The translations under genes were made by a program, and so were the position numbers. DNA of 64,000 nucleotides from Micropterix aruncella (taxonomy: Eukaryota > Arthropoda > Insecta > Lepidoptera > Micropterigidae): positions 57,114,079-57,178,078 of the forward strand of contig OX155980.1 in the NCBI GenBank assembly GCA_944548615.1. The letters run 5' to 3'. The notes beneath the pieces were generated by a model that searched no databases, was not told the origin of the DNA, and saw nothing but the letters and a program-made list of their open reading frames with translations. The first letter of the stretch is position 1, and every line of letters begins with the position of its first letter. Below are positions 20,557-31,179 of this stretch, in pieces.

Positions 20557-20820
20557 ATGTCTTTTGCCGAAATATCGTTGCACTATCAAGCCGATGGCTC
20601 GTCTAGTTCGGCTCGTGGGTTCGACAAACCGACGACCTCCGACGCGGACGTCCTGCCTAATAGACGAGTTTGGCGAAGCGGCCGTCTGCATCGCCGCCGA
20701 CCTGCGCTATTCATAGACGACAGACCCGCGACAGCGCCAAGGCCGAATATCCGCGACCTATTACAACAATTTGCAAGCGCTATGTATACATCATCTCAAT
20801 CCTACAACCATTATCAATGA
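20557..20820 (+). CDS. Hypothetical ORF of 87 codons in a GC-richer patch
   Basis: ATG at 20557; the protein starts MSFAEISLHYQADGSSSSAR and has an arginine-rich middle (RRVWRSGRLHRRRPALF). Base composition is much more GC-rich than the flanking DNA, which is why I list it. I recognise no domain. It could be a fragment of a retroelement gag-like protein, an exon, or chance. Confidence 0.2.
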   Translation: MSFAEISLHYQADGSSSSARGFDKPTTSDADVLPNRRVWRSGRLHRRRPALFIDDRPATAPRPNIRDLLQQFASAMYTSSQSYNHYQ

Positions 20821-20866
20821 TTATATATGTGGTATTACCCAGCGTTGCCCCTGTTATATCTGGTCT

Positions 20867-21110
20867 CAAATACCTATGTATACAATTTTTCATGAAGATA
20901 GTTTGAACGGTTAATAAGTTGTTGTGCTGCAGCTCTATCTATTGACGAGTTACAACAAAAAGAATAGCGCGAAAATATTATGCGTGCTCAAATGTCTACG
21001 TATACCAAATTTCATGGCGATCGCTTGGGCGGTATAGAAGTTGATGTGCTGCAGCGCCACCTGGCGGTGAGTTACAATAAAGTTAATAGTGCGAAAATAT
21101 TATGCATGCT
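20867..21110 (+). repeat. Two tandem copies of a 122-bp repeat
   Basis: Copy 1 is 20867-20988 and copy 2 is 20989-21110. Shared blocks are CAAATRYCTAYGTATACC/CA, TGTGCTGCAGC, GAGTTACAA and GCGAAAATATTATGC. Moderate divergence points to an old duplication. It may be the 3' UTR repeats of a LINE. Confidence 0.8.
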
Positions 21111-21952
21111 AAAATGAATGTAATATTATTAGCAATAATATCATTGGAAATGTAATTTTTATACCCAGATCGAGTTTTTAAAAATAAATACTAACTTACA
21201 TAAACCTACAAACATAATCAATTTTGCTCGCTTTTTATTATATTTATATTATATATTTTATATGCTATTCCTTCTGATATAAAAGTTTCAGCGTGATAGT
21301 ACGTCAATAATTGTGTGAACCCGTAAAAAATCAACCAATAAAAACATTGATAGGCTATATGCAACTCAATCTATCGAAGTTTTAACATTATTTTATCTTA
21401 CTGTCTTATCTAACCCAACATTCGTTGCGTGGACGAACAATACCGCTAACAGTGCCAAAATGGCGAAATTTATTTCACTAGGATGTGGTTTACAGCCAAT
21501 CAATCAAATTAACTTATAAGAATGTTGTTTATAGCCAAAATTATAGTTTGCGAAAAAATATCAAATTATAACATGATCTACTCCTTTGCGAGAAATATCT
21601 AAGGGTATAAGCTTAGTTATATTGTTTATGTGAATATCTGCCATCGCAATACGGTTAGTACTCGGATTTCCTTCTTGATCTTAAAAAAAAATAAAAAATA
21701 AAAATATTTAAATATTTTCTTCTCTGTTACTCTGCTACGGAGACGCCGGAGCTGCTAATTATATATTTCGGTATTTAATTTTTTATCACTGACGACTAAA
21801 AGCAGATAGAGGAACGCTTTGTTATTATATGATATTTGGAATAAATCAACAGGTAGAAATAATTCTAAAATATATCCATTGCTGGCCACATTTGCGTCAA
21901 ATCGAAAGATTGCTTTACATAGAACATTTATTATTGTAACGATTGATCTAAA
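21111..21952. other. No recognisable gene
   Basis: AT-rich spacer. Confidence 0.5.
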
Positions 21953-22715
21953 TTATGAGCCGTTTCTCAGTTAATATCCTATTAAATATGGCTAATTACC
22001 GATATCCTCTAGGGCACCTAACACATCCAGGTTTTGTATTTTTAATAACTATTTAAACGAAAATCGTTGCAGGATACCCGAATCGATAAACTACAATGCT
22101 GTGTGAGTACAAACTATATATTCGTAAGAATGGTCGACTTTGTCAGCAGTATATTGAGGGGAAATACTGGGATATGTTGCTTGAACTCTGTAATGTGTCT
22201 CATGATTTCCTTCCCGCTCAGTTTCCTGAAGTATGTAATATGCTAAGGTCAGCTGTTCAACATGGTGTGCCCAGTGACCGTACATCATATTATACAAGCA
22301 TTTATGGATCTTCACTGAATATATTGTAATATATTTTAACTAAATAATTAGCATGGGGGTATTCGTGTACTTAGCCATCGATATATGAGACCTAGATATG
22401 CCCTCAGATACAAATAAGTTGGCTACATACCCTGTGCTTGAAAAATATATGACAGAGAGCAATAAATTGAACAGTATGCGAGAGAATAGCACGCCAATAT
22501 TCTTTGCGGGTACGCTTACACCGGAAACGGTCGGCTGAAACACGGAACTCACGAAAACGACTGCAACCAAACTACTACTGGCCGGCTTTCAGTAGTGGTT
22601 TTGAAGTGGTCATTTTCGAGCGCGAAAGGCCCATCTTAGGGCTCATATATCGATGTAAGTAGCCATATTTAGGAATATTCCGAAATTCAAACTACGAAAC
22701 GGCTCATAATTGAGG
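21953..22715. mobile_element. Candidate inverted-repeat element with a small ORF
   Basis: The left end carries AATTATGAGCCGTTTC...AAATATGGCTAATTACCGATAT (21953 on). The right end (22715 leftwards) is the same when reversed: AATTATGAGCCGTTTC...AAATATGGCTACTTACATCGATAT. An extra copy of the inner part lies in direct orientation at 22370-22403. The arms are about 80 bp with indels. Between them lie an ORF at 22096-22329 and further palindromic DNA. I cannot assign a superfamily; target-site duplication is not clear. Confidence 0.6.
22096..22329 (+). CDS. Hypothetical ORF of 77 codons inside the inverted-repeat element
   Basis: The ATG frame reads MLCEYKLYIRKNGRLCQQYI... and ends SSLNIL. No family is recognised. 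It sits centrally between the inverted repeats, so it may be the remains of the element's own protein. The minus strand is also open for 74 codons, so coding direction is uncertain. Confidence 0.2.
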   Translation: MLCEYKLYIRKNGRLCQQYIEGKYWDMLLELCNVSHDFLPAQFPEVCNMLRSAVQHGVPSDRTSYYTSIYGSSLNIL

Positions 22716-23920
22716 TAACTCTAAATATTGTAGATAAATAGATCTTTCCAATAGTAAATACGTTATTGTTATTGGAGACGTGGGCCCAACGCCCATACAT
22801 TTCTGCCCACTGTCCTTTCCTCTCGACAACTCGTTATGCAAAAAAATAAAATTAACAATTAAAACAAACATAAATAATATGTTTTTGATCATTTAAGAGA
22901 CCTCGTGTAATTCTTGTTACAACATTCTCCAGACTTAGTCTAACAATGACATAGATTGGTTACGAAATGAATTTATCACTATTTTCGTATGAGTTTACTG
23001 GAAGATGCCGCAAAGGCGGATATGATATTGTTGCACAAAATAGGACACAAAAATATTGACAGCCCTCATTTGGTAGAGAAATCGTCATTCATTTTACTGC
23101 CGCGAACGTTACGCTTTCCTCGTACTAATGTTTGAAGTCCCTTGTGTCAATACTAGCTACCACGTACAACGGCCGATTTCAAGACTTATTTTACATGAGC
23201 TAACTAAATTTAGCGAGGCTGTTGATAGTTCAAGCGTTTCTGGCATTCAATATTCATTATTAATTGGTCATTATAGAATAAGCTAGCATTCTTAGTTTCC
23301 GATATATTAAGGTGTATGTCGGTTACCCGGATTCATTGCTCCCGAGTGTATGTACTATTATGTGGTAAATTATTCGCTGAATGATATCTTTTTTCTTCGT
23401 CGGATATTTGATATAAAATATATAATGTAGTTTTAAAACTCTGACGTTCACAAGCTACAGGTCGTAAGCGCCAAAACCAGCCAATTGAGTTACACCAATC
23501 GCCACTCATATCATATCAATAACGAGCAGAATATATTGCGCATCACATTATTATCTTCCACAATTTCAAGTTTATTTATGATACATGTGCAACAAATTAT
23601 GTGTTCATGATTAAAAAAAACAGCACAAGACGTTTAAATTATAATCATCAAGGCTACAAAAAACGCGGTGTCGACAGCTTTCATATAAAATAACATCACA
23701 TTACACGGTGCATATAAGTCAAATAAAACAGGTAGTGAGCTGATAATTTAACGACTAACATACAAGTATCGGTGCCACTTTTAAGAAAGGGTGCTATGTT
23801 TAAAGGTTTATTTAGATATTGACGTATTGGATATGAAAATTATACGTGCGAAATATTAATATCCATTTCCATAGAAGCTCTGCCCGTCAGTCTTTGTTAT
23901 ACTCTCATGACAATCGAAAT
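22716..23920. other. No recognisable gene
   Basis: AT-rich sequence with scattered short open frames; nothing I can name. Confidence 0.5.
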
Positions 23921-24115
23921 AAAAATAAGGAAGCCCAACAAGTGAATACTAGATATGGACAAAGACATTACGCATTTCTGGCACCGCGTCTGTATGATTC
24001 CTTCTGAGCTTCCACGGCGGAAGCTGTACAGAGTTCAATCAGCAGAGTGACTGAAAAAATACATTAACACTGGCTCATGTCGAAAAGTCGACGAGAGCGA
24101 AGAAACTGATGTAGG
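23921..24115 (+). pseudogene. LINE ORF2 C-terminal remnant
   Basis: With one stop, the plus strand reads NTRYGQRHYAFLAPRLYDSF, then AEAVQSSISRVTEKI. The 'TRYGxRHYAxxAPRLYN' pattern followed by a short helix is a common C-terminal tail of insect LINE ORF2 proteins. It is short and decayed. Confidence 0.5.
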
Positions 24116-24444
24116 CTATGATATAAAATATTTGCTATATTTGACAATTGATAATATATAAATTTACTTGACTATATTTAGAACAAATTAATACGATTAT
24201 ATCAAATAACTAAATTTAAAATTAGCTATAATTTGAGCTATACATATGTGCATAATAAGGAACCATTTTAAAATATTTTAATTATTGGTAAATTTATTTG
24301 TTTATTTATTTATAGATCTATTTACTTACTTATATATTTAATATTAGTCGGTTAGTTAGTCTTTCCCTAAATCTCTTTTAGTTTTCAAGAATGAATAAGC
24401 GATCTGAATGAATGGAAAAAAAAAAATATAAGAGTGAAGTCAAT

Positions 24445-24743
24445 GGGCTCGATTGCGTTTCTTCGTGAACTAAAATCGAAAATTAGTCCGTGTGAACGAG
24501 ACAGGGCAATACGCTAGAGCGGAATGTGAGATGACCGGTTGTCACTTTTTCGCATTAAAACTGCCCGCCAAGGTAAAATCTTAGACCGCACGAAATATGC
24601 TTGAATTTATTCGGACGAGTATAAGTTCGACAGCTAGTATTTATCGACGATCTATCGTTTCATATTCCGCTCTAACGTATTGCTCTGTTTCGTTCGCTTG
24701 GACTAATTTTAGTTTTAGTTCACAAAGAAACGCAATCGGGCCC
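24445..24743. mobile_element. MITE with 85-bp terminal inverted repeats
   Basis: The left arm begins GGGCTCGATTGCGTTTCTT; the right arm ends with the complement (AAGAAACGCAATCGGGCCC). The arms share GTGAACTAAAA, AATTAGTCC, CAATACG and AGAGCGGAAT. There is no coding sequence in the 130-bp centre. Target duplication is unclear, so the superfamily is open. Confidence 0.8.
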
Positions 24744-26150
24744 AATATGTTTTAAATACTATCACCCAGAACAGACATAAAATCTAGTGAGATAAAAAAA
24801 TCTACCTAAATCTCATTTAATTTCTCTGTCTCTCTTCTAATCTATCTCAATCTCTTTCTGCATAGCAATTTTTTTTTATACAAATAATATTTCGTATACT
24901 CTATTTTTTGTCAAAATCTACTACATCTACTACTGTTATAAATAAGAAGGCGTCTTATAAATAAAGGTGTATGATATAAAAATACGACGTGTGTGTTATT
25001 TAAAAAAACTACCGTCTATCTAGAAACTCTTCGGGATGATTTCTAAAACGAATAAATGTTGCAATATTGGTCAGAAACTAATTTTTCCACCCGGATCTAG
25101 ACCCGCATTATCAAACGAGGTGAAAAGCGTGTCATCGTGAAATGCAATTAAAAAATCGATTTCTTTGTCAAGTGTCAACATCTTATTATTTCAATGTCAG
25201 AAGACATACATATTCAACTGATATGTAGTGTGAACGCTATTCAGTTAGATACAACTACTAATGTTTTAAGTACACGGAGAAAAATAATTTCACAGTCGTA
25301 TGGTGAAACGAAAAATTCTAGACTGTGTTGTATAAGCCACGTTTAAGTAATAAAGTCAGGTATCGTCAAATGTTCGATTAGACGTAACGCAATTACACGT
25401 AATGTTATTATAGTAACACCGTTGAACTGGATCCCAACGCTTTGTGATGTGGAAACGTCAGAATTAATGATGCCTCTGAAGGGCGAAATGTGTCGCCAAG
25501 AGTAGTCCAGAAAAGACTGTTGTACCGCGCGTGCTTCTTATAAGTCGTAATGCAACGGTAGAAGCCCACATTATGGTGGATAATGACGCCTCGTACGAAC
25601 GATAAGGGCACGGCTATATTCTAGCAAGTTTTGGCGTTTCTGCAGTCCTCTGCTCTAGACATGCCGTGCGTATACCACAGTCAGAAACGCAAATTTGGCA
25701 ACGACGTTCGACATGTCTTGTTACAAAATTATGCTTCATACATTATTAAGCATGGCGTAGTGTCTTATTTATTTATTTATTTAAATGTTTATATGAAAAG
25801 AAAACATACATCGTTGCTTTTACCAATTTTACATATGTGATCGTAACACTAAATGTAAGGCCGTTTACTTATTCTCAAAGTTTTACAAAAAATGATTAGC
25901 AATTTTATTTGATTGAGCAATTGATAGATGATAATTCAATTAAAATTAAAAGTAATTTAAAATTTAATTGAGTTATCTGAAAGTAAAGGATCGGGAGAAG
26001 TAGGAATTGTAGGGGTATGGTTTGTTATTACATACATATACATACATACATAAATAAATACGTAAATAAATGTCACACATAATACAGAAATAAAAAAAAA
26101 TACGAAAAACACTAAGTATGCATTTCTTATGGTTCTATATAAATCTGATA
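24744..26150. other. No recognisable gene
   Basis: AT-rich spacer. A GC-richer patch at 25430-25700 has open frames on both strands but no similarity I recognise. CATACATA microsatellite at 26030-26070. Confidence 0.5.
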
Positions 26151-26221
26151 TATAGAGTTTTCCAATAAGGGCTGGTCGATGTTGAGTCTGTGCAATAAAA
26201 CAAGCTGTGCGTAAGGTATTA

Positions 26222-26560
26222 TTAACGATATTCTTTTTTATTTGAATGTTCCATGTATGCCATTATGTATGGAATATGAGATCGTTCAAATATCCGCACG
26301 GCGGCACGGATGCGAGAGGTCCAATTTTCAATGGCTATGCCGCATATATCCAGCTGAATTTGAGCGATGGCCTGGGTTATGATGACTTTGAGGACATTGG
26401 TCGATTGCGGCGTATTGGCATAGACCTGCGACTCCAGAAAACCACACAAGAAAATTCTAGGTGGTTCAAATCGCTCGATCTTGGTGGCCAAATCACGTGA
26501 CCTCCACGAGAGATAACCATAGAAGTTGGTGCGTTAGAACTTTCATTTCGATAATAATGT
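26222..26560 (-). pseudogene. Mariner/IS630-type transposase C-terminal fragment
   Basis: On the minus strand: SRGGHVIWPPRSSDLNHLEF, then (frameshift) FEPPRIFLCGFLESQVYANT and ICGIAIENWTSRIRAAVRIF. This corresponds to the family pattern 'GRGGPxxWPPRSPDLTPLDFFLWGxLKSxVY' around the last catalytic Asp, followed by the C-terminal helix rich in Arg. The Leu-Asn-His replacement of Leu-Thr-Pro and the frameshift show decay. Confidence 0.75.
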
Positions 26561-26589
26561 TTTAACGTGCTGATCAACCGTGTAACTTG

Positions 26590-26790
26590 CATTGGTGATT
26601 TGACATAAGTGACTGAATAATAAACAACAGATTTGACAGACGCCGCCAAAACAACATTGTATGGGCTGTCGATGTTATTCTTCAGGATTTTATAGAGGAA
26701 ACCCATATCCGCATCCGTGCGCCTGTCCTCGAGCGAGTGATGGATGAGTCTCAGTCTGCTATCATATCACTGAAGTCCTAGGTATCGCCG
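26590..26790 (-). pseudogene. Short LINE C-terminal remnant
   Basis: The minus strand reads RLIHHSLEDRRTDADMGFLY and KILKNNIDSP, resembling the 'SLxxRRxxADLxFLYKLxNxxIDxP' block downstream of LINE RT domains. It directly adjoins the transposase fragment on the same strand. Confidence 0.55.
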
Positions 26791-26984
26791 AAAGTTAAAA
26801 TGCCTTAAGAATCTCTTATGGACTTAAAGAAACCGTGGTTTTTTTTGGTCATTATTGCAGTGCGGTAGATCATTATTTAGTGCTCCAGCAATAATAATAT
26901 CCCGATCATTATTTACAGACGTTTTTTTTCTCAGCACACAGTAGAAGGAAATAAAGAAAAACATCGGTGATTTTTTTTTGCGCG

Positions 26985-27315
26985 GTGTAATGCGGGCCGT
27001 CGCAACGGTGTGGGTGAAGCAGGGCGAGCGGGAGGAAGAAGGAAGAGGGAGGGGGATGCACCCTCCCCGCTGTATCAGTGACCCACACGGGCCCGCCACT
27101 AGTTCACTGCCAAGGCCACGCGGCGGCGCTCACCAACACACGCGCACGTCCCCCGCCCGCGTTGCACCAACACACCGACAACAATCGCACCAATACACCA
27201 TCGCGCAGACGTCTGCGTCGCGGTCGGGCGGCGAAAGCCGCCCAAAATCATCAATTTTCCAGCCGTTTTCGCGCAACGGCCGAAGCACCCAACGGGGACC
27301 GTCCATAAACCACCT
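26985..27315 (+). other. GC-rich, CpG-dense island
   Basis: About 330 bp of very GC-rich DNA in an AT-rich setting contains an open frame (26978-27367) rich in Pro, Arg, His and Thr with no domain I know. A (GTTC)n stretch follows near 27416. It could be a promoter or 5' exon of an undetected gene, or the 5' UTR of a retroelement. No TATA or initiator is decisive. Confidence 0.45.
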
Positions 27316-28600
27316 AACGCTATTTTTTAGTATTCGTATTCGTAATCGACAAAAACAATTAGATTAACAAAGCGCACCGAGGACCACAAAATATAAGAAA
27401 TCCATCTCCGCTAGGTTCGTTCGTTCGTTCGATGACGTATCCGGGCTAGGTTAACACACGTCTCCAAAAGTATGCGGCCTGGATGGCCTTGTCGTTCGCC
27501 TCTCGGGCTCTCTGTGTATCCCCAGCGGACGAGATCGGCACTGCATATTGTCACCCCCCCCCCCCCCCAGCCTGTTAAGACTACGCCAAATGATCTAGGG
27601 GAGACAAGACCCCGGTGCTATCTCTTCCTTAACATCTACGTTAGGTAACATAGTTATACACTATTTTAATTTCAAACATTTTGGATACATGTGAGCAGTC
27701 ATCAGTGAGTTTACGAAATGCTGAATTTAACTATAAATGCACATACATAACTTCAGAGGAGTGTCAGGGAATACCGAAATACTCGAAATTGACTATTCTA
27801 ATTGGATAGGTTTTTCTGTATTATATAAATTAAGGAGCTTTCCGAATGCTTTTATCCCACAAGTTGATACATTCTTATGTAGCACATAAAATTGGCAAGT
27901 TGTAAAAATTGGTTCCGCCTGTTAATTTTCTTCAAATTCCATAGGTCAATAAAGCATTTCTCAATCAGCTCTGATTTTTCAATGATGTACATTAAAAAAA
28001 AAACATTATGGTATCCTTCCCGGAATCACATCGCATAAAAAGTATAATTTACAAAAAAAAAAACAATTATACAGTTACACAAAATTTATTACAATAAAAT
28101 AATTTAACTATAAATGCACATACATAGTTTGCTAAATGTCTCATATTATTAAAACTCGAAGACTATCGCGGCAGTTTGACATTATAAACAAGACAAAAAC
28201 GAATTTCCCGCATGAAGTTTATAGCACCTCGGGTGCTGCAAATTCGTTTTAGTTAGTTACTAAATTTCTATGTCTTCTATGAGAAATACGTGCAGTAGAG
28301 AAGAATTGACACAATACAAAGCCAAAATATAGAAAGCAATGCAGGATGTATATAAAATGTGGGAAACGGAGATGTGCTAGCGAAGAGGTGGGTGCAGCTA
28401 CAAGTGGATGACCAATACAAGGAAACGTCAAACGAAACTCAAGTCAGAAATATCCAGAATATACTAAATAGGGAGGAGAAAAATTAGAAAGATAAACACA
28501 ACGATAAAAAATACTAATTACCGCCCTCACAATCCTAAATCCTCATCCTTCTACTTTTCTATATCATCTCTAAGTTTGCTAGTCGATTTGACTTCATTTC
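27316..28600. other. No gene; includes a C16 run and a 23-bp direct repeat
   Basis: A homopolymeric C tract is at 27553-27569. TTAACTATAAATGCACATAC begins at both 27727 and 28104 (23 bp identical, 377 bp apart). GAAGACTATCGCGGCAGTTTGACATTATAA at 28160 resembles 61975-62005, suggesting another dispersed repeat. Confidence 0.55.
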
Positions 28601-28609
28601 TTAAAGGCA

Positions 28610-29590
28610 GGTGTCCCTGGCGTATTAAGTTTACGAGCACTCCTGGGGTGGCACAATTCATACTCTGAGAAATAAGCGGAGCCGGATCTCCATACGAAGA
28701 TCATAAGGAAGATCTTGCCAAAGAAAGATCTTGACTATAGGGCAGGGTTGTCGTTTATAGTTTTCGTCGTGAAAAGGCGCTGAAAAGCGGCATGGAGAGC
28801 AGAGGTAACCACCGAACTATTTCTCCCAGTCTGCGAATTTAAACCCTGGTCCGGCGTCGTCAAAATCCGATATCGGACACGGCACGCGTAGACCACTCTG
28901 GAGGTGTCACCTACTTACTACGAGCTAACCCGCCGCTATATACCGATATTGGTCGTTCTTCCAACAGTGCGGTGAACATGAAGACTAAGGGACGACAGTC
29001 CACCGTCTAGCTACGTGTGAGTCGCATGGTGCGCAAACCACCCAGGAGCGAAAAAAGGTATTCCCCAGAAGATCCGATCACATGTCCACGAGACTGCCGC
29101 GATAGGGGAAACAGAGTCCTTTCCAGGTTCGACCCTCTTCGAAGTGGCTACGTATAGAATTTGAACCGTGAGTTGCACCGACCCGAGATAGCGAGCAGGT
29201 CGTTATGGCCACACTGCATCGGAACCGTTCGTTGCACGCGCAGACCAGTCGGAAAGTGTGCAGCGTGCGCTTGGACTATTTCGCTACACCGTTCGTCGCA
29301 TTGAGGAGCCGACACGGTAATGAATGGCAATGCGAACACATCCGACCGATTCTCGCGGTAAATCTCATGGCACAAGGTCGAGAATAGTTTGGCAATGGAG
29401 ACGTCGCTTGCGTCGCGTCGGCCACTCTCGTTTTCATTCCCGTCCAGTGCAAGTGTGCTTAGATAGACTTGCCGTAAGGCTCGCTTAAAATAGGCTGACG
29501 TCGCTCAGACAAAAAACGTTCGCCTACGTTGAAATTAGTGTTGATTGATATCGCGAGCTTGAATCCCCGGTCTCGCTAGGAGTCGATGAA
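28610..29590 (+). repeat. GC-rich complex repeat, diverged relative
   Basis: Parts match 42360-42490: GATATTGGTCGTTCTTCCAAC versus GATATAGATCGTTCTTTCAAC, and CGACAGTCCACCGTCTAG versus CAACACAGTCCACAATCTAG. Composition is like the array at 31180-33050. Relationship of the whole 980 bp is plausible but only parts align by eye. Confidence 0.45.
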
Positions 29591-29658
29591 CACAATGCCA
29601 GCCTTCATATTATTATTATGATTCTTTTTCTTCAGGGGCCTCTCATCATAACAGCCAT

Positions 29659-30361
29659 GAGGGCCTTCAAGTATTACGTAACGCATTTTTTTAAAGATTT
29701 TTGATCCCCCCCCCCCTCCCTCATATAACCCGCCGTAACGTTTTTATGTACCCCCCCCCCTTTCTTTCCCTAAATTACGTTACACCCGAGTGATCATTTT
29801 TACCCAACAGTCACAATTATGCTACGCAAAGTATCGGAAAGTCGCTAAAATACCCTTGTTATTGTTTTAATCAAGTTTGCGGTAATAATAAATAAAACAA
29901 GAAATTTCTAACTCGCAATACATGCGTATATTGTTTATTTTATTTATTCATATTGTTAATTAATAAACAATCATACATAATGTAATAAATATTTGCTTTA
30001 GTTTAAAATATGTTAAAACGGGCTCAAATGTGTCCTAATAAACTTTACTACTAATTTTTCATGAAATTATGCCGTTTTCCTGACTTGGCCCTGTCCTTAA
30101 GGACATACATTTTTCGCTTCATCCACTATTGTTCTTGTCATGCATTCTATTATTTTATTTTAGATTCTGAAAAGGGTTGCCAACTTGGAAGATTTTAATT
30201 CCCTACTTTTTTATTTTAATAAAAAAATCAATGTTACGTAATGCGTTATTCGAACCCTCCCCCCCCCCCCCCCCGCCCTTGTAATGCATCGTAACATTTT
30301 ACCGGAACCCCCCCCCCCCCTTTCCCCCAAATTGCGTTACGTAATACTTGAACGTCCCCTA
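29659..30361. mobile_element. Inverted-repeat element with subterminal C/G tracts
   Basis: The left end TTCAAGTATTACGTAACGCA (29666 on) is matched in inverse at the right (TGCGTTACGTAATACTTGAA, ending at 30353). The outermost AGGG and CCCT also match. Just inside each end lie two C runs of 11-16 nt (29707, 29752; 30256, 30310), so the strand would show G-rich runs close to both termini. The 500-bp centre is AT-rich and non-coding. This is a non-autonomous DNA transposon; superfamily not assigned. Confidence 0.75.
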
Positions 30362-30890
30362 GTTCCGTAAAGAGGGCACTCACCATCCAAGCCCTTGTCT
30401 CAAATTCTTTAGCTAAGCAATTCGGTGCATTCCTGAGGCCTCTTCGACCTGGCATTGATTACATATAGTATTACATTGCTCAATTCCATAGTATATTTTG
30501 GCAACTCTTCTCCACCGGCGAAATTCAGGTGGCTCTTATAGCATTGACGGCGAAACTAAAGCAATCTATTTTGCAATCTATAATAATATTGCTAATGAAT
30601 GTTTTTTTTTATAAAAGACTGATTGGTTATAAAAACTCTATGATTTAAACAATGATAACATTAATAATTAACATTTAATTATTAGTACCATCTATCGCAT
30701 TTTTATGTAGGCTGATTACGTCGTAGAAAAAATACGGAGAGGTTGAATGCCATCTATTAGTCTATCTGAGCTTAAGCGTGCGTAATTATTACGCATTGAA
30801 ACCTGTAAACCAAGATAAAATCTGTCATCTTTTGGTAAATAATAATAAAATAATAAGAGCTGTGTTTAAAAAATTATTTTGTTATCATAT
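30362..30890 (+). mobile_element. LINE 3' tail, third copy (opposite orientation)
   Basis: Reverse-complemented, this matches 8530-8960: shared GCCGTCAATGCT, ATTTCGCCG, GAAGA.TTGCCAAA and the AT-rich block with TCAATATTATTATAGA. It may include the last codons of the LINE ORF, but none are clear. Confidence 0.6.
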
Positions 30891-31179
30891 TATTAATTTA
30901 TTTCGATATAACTTACTTTATAGGCGTCTTAAGAGCGCCATTTAAAGAGCGCCGCCATAATGCTATACCACGAACCAATTTTTGGAGATATGAGTACCAT
31001 CTACACGTTGTGTCATAGAAAAATCCTAGCTCGCAACTCGTAGTACGGAATTGAGCGATCTGATACGGTATATAATCAATGGTTCTGGTATTTTACCCTG
31101 GATAATAGGTTTCAGGATGTGTTATTTACTATTTCTCATAACCTAAATGTATATTTTATGAGGAACGAACGGTTTCATG

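Noticed and set aside
26978..27367. Pro/Arg/His-rich 129-codon ORF in the GC island as a gene
   Set aside because: Open frame is expected in GC-rich DNA with few stops; no domain or conserved pattern was seen.
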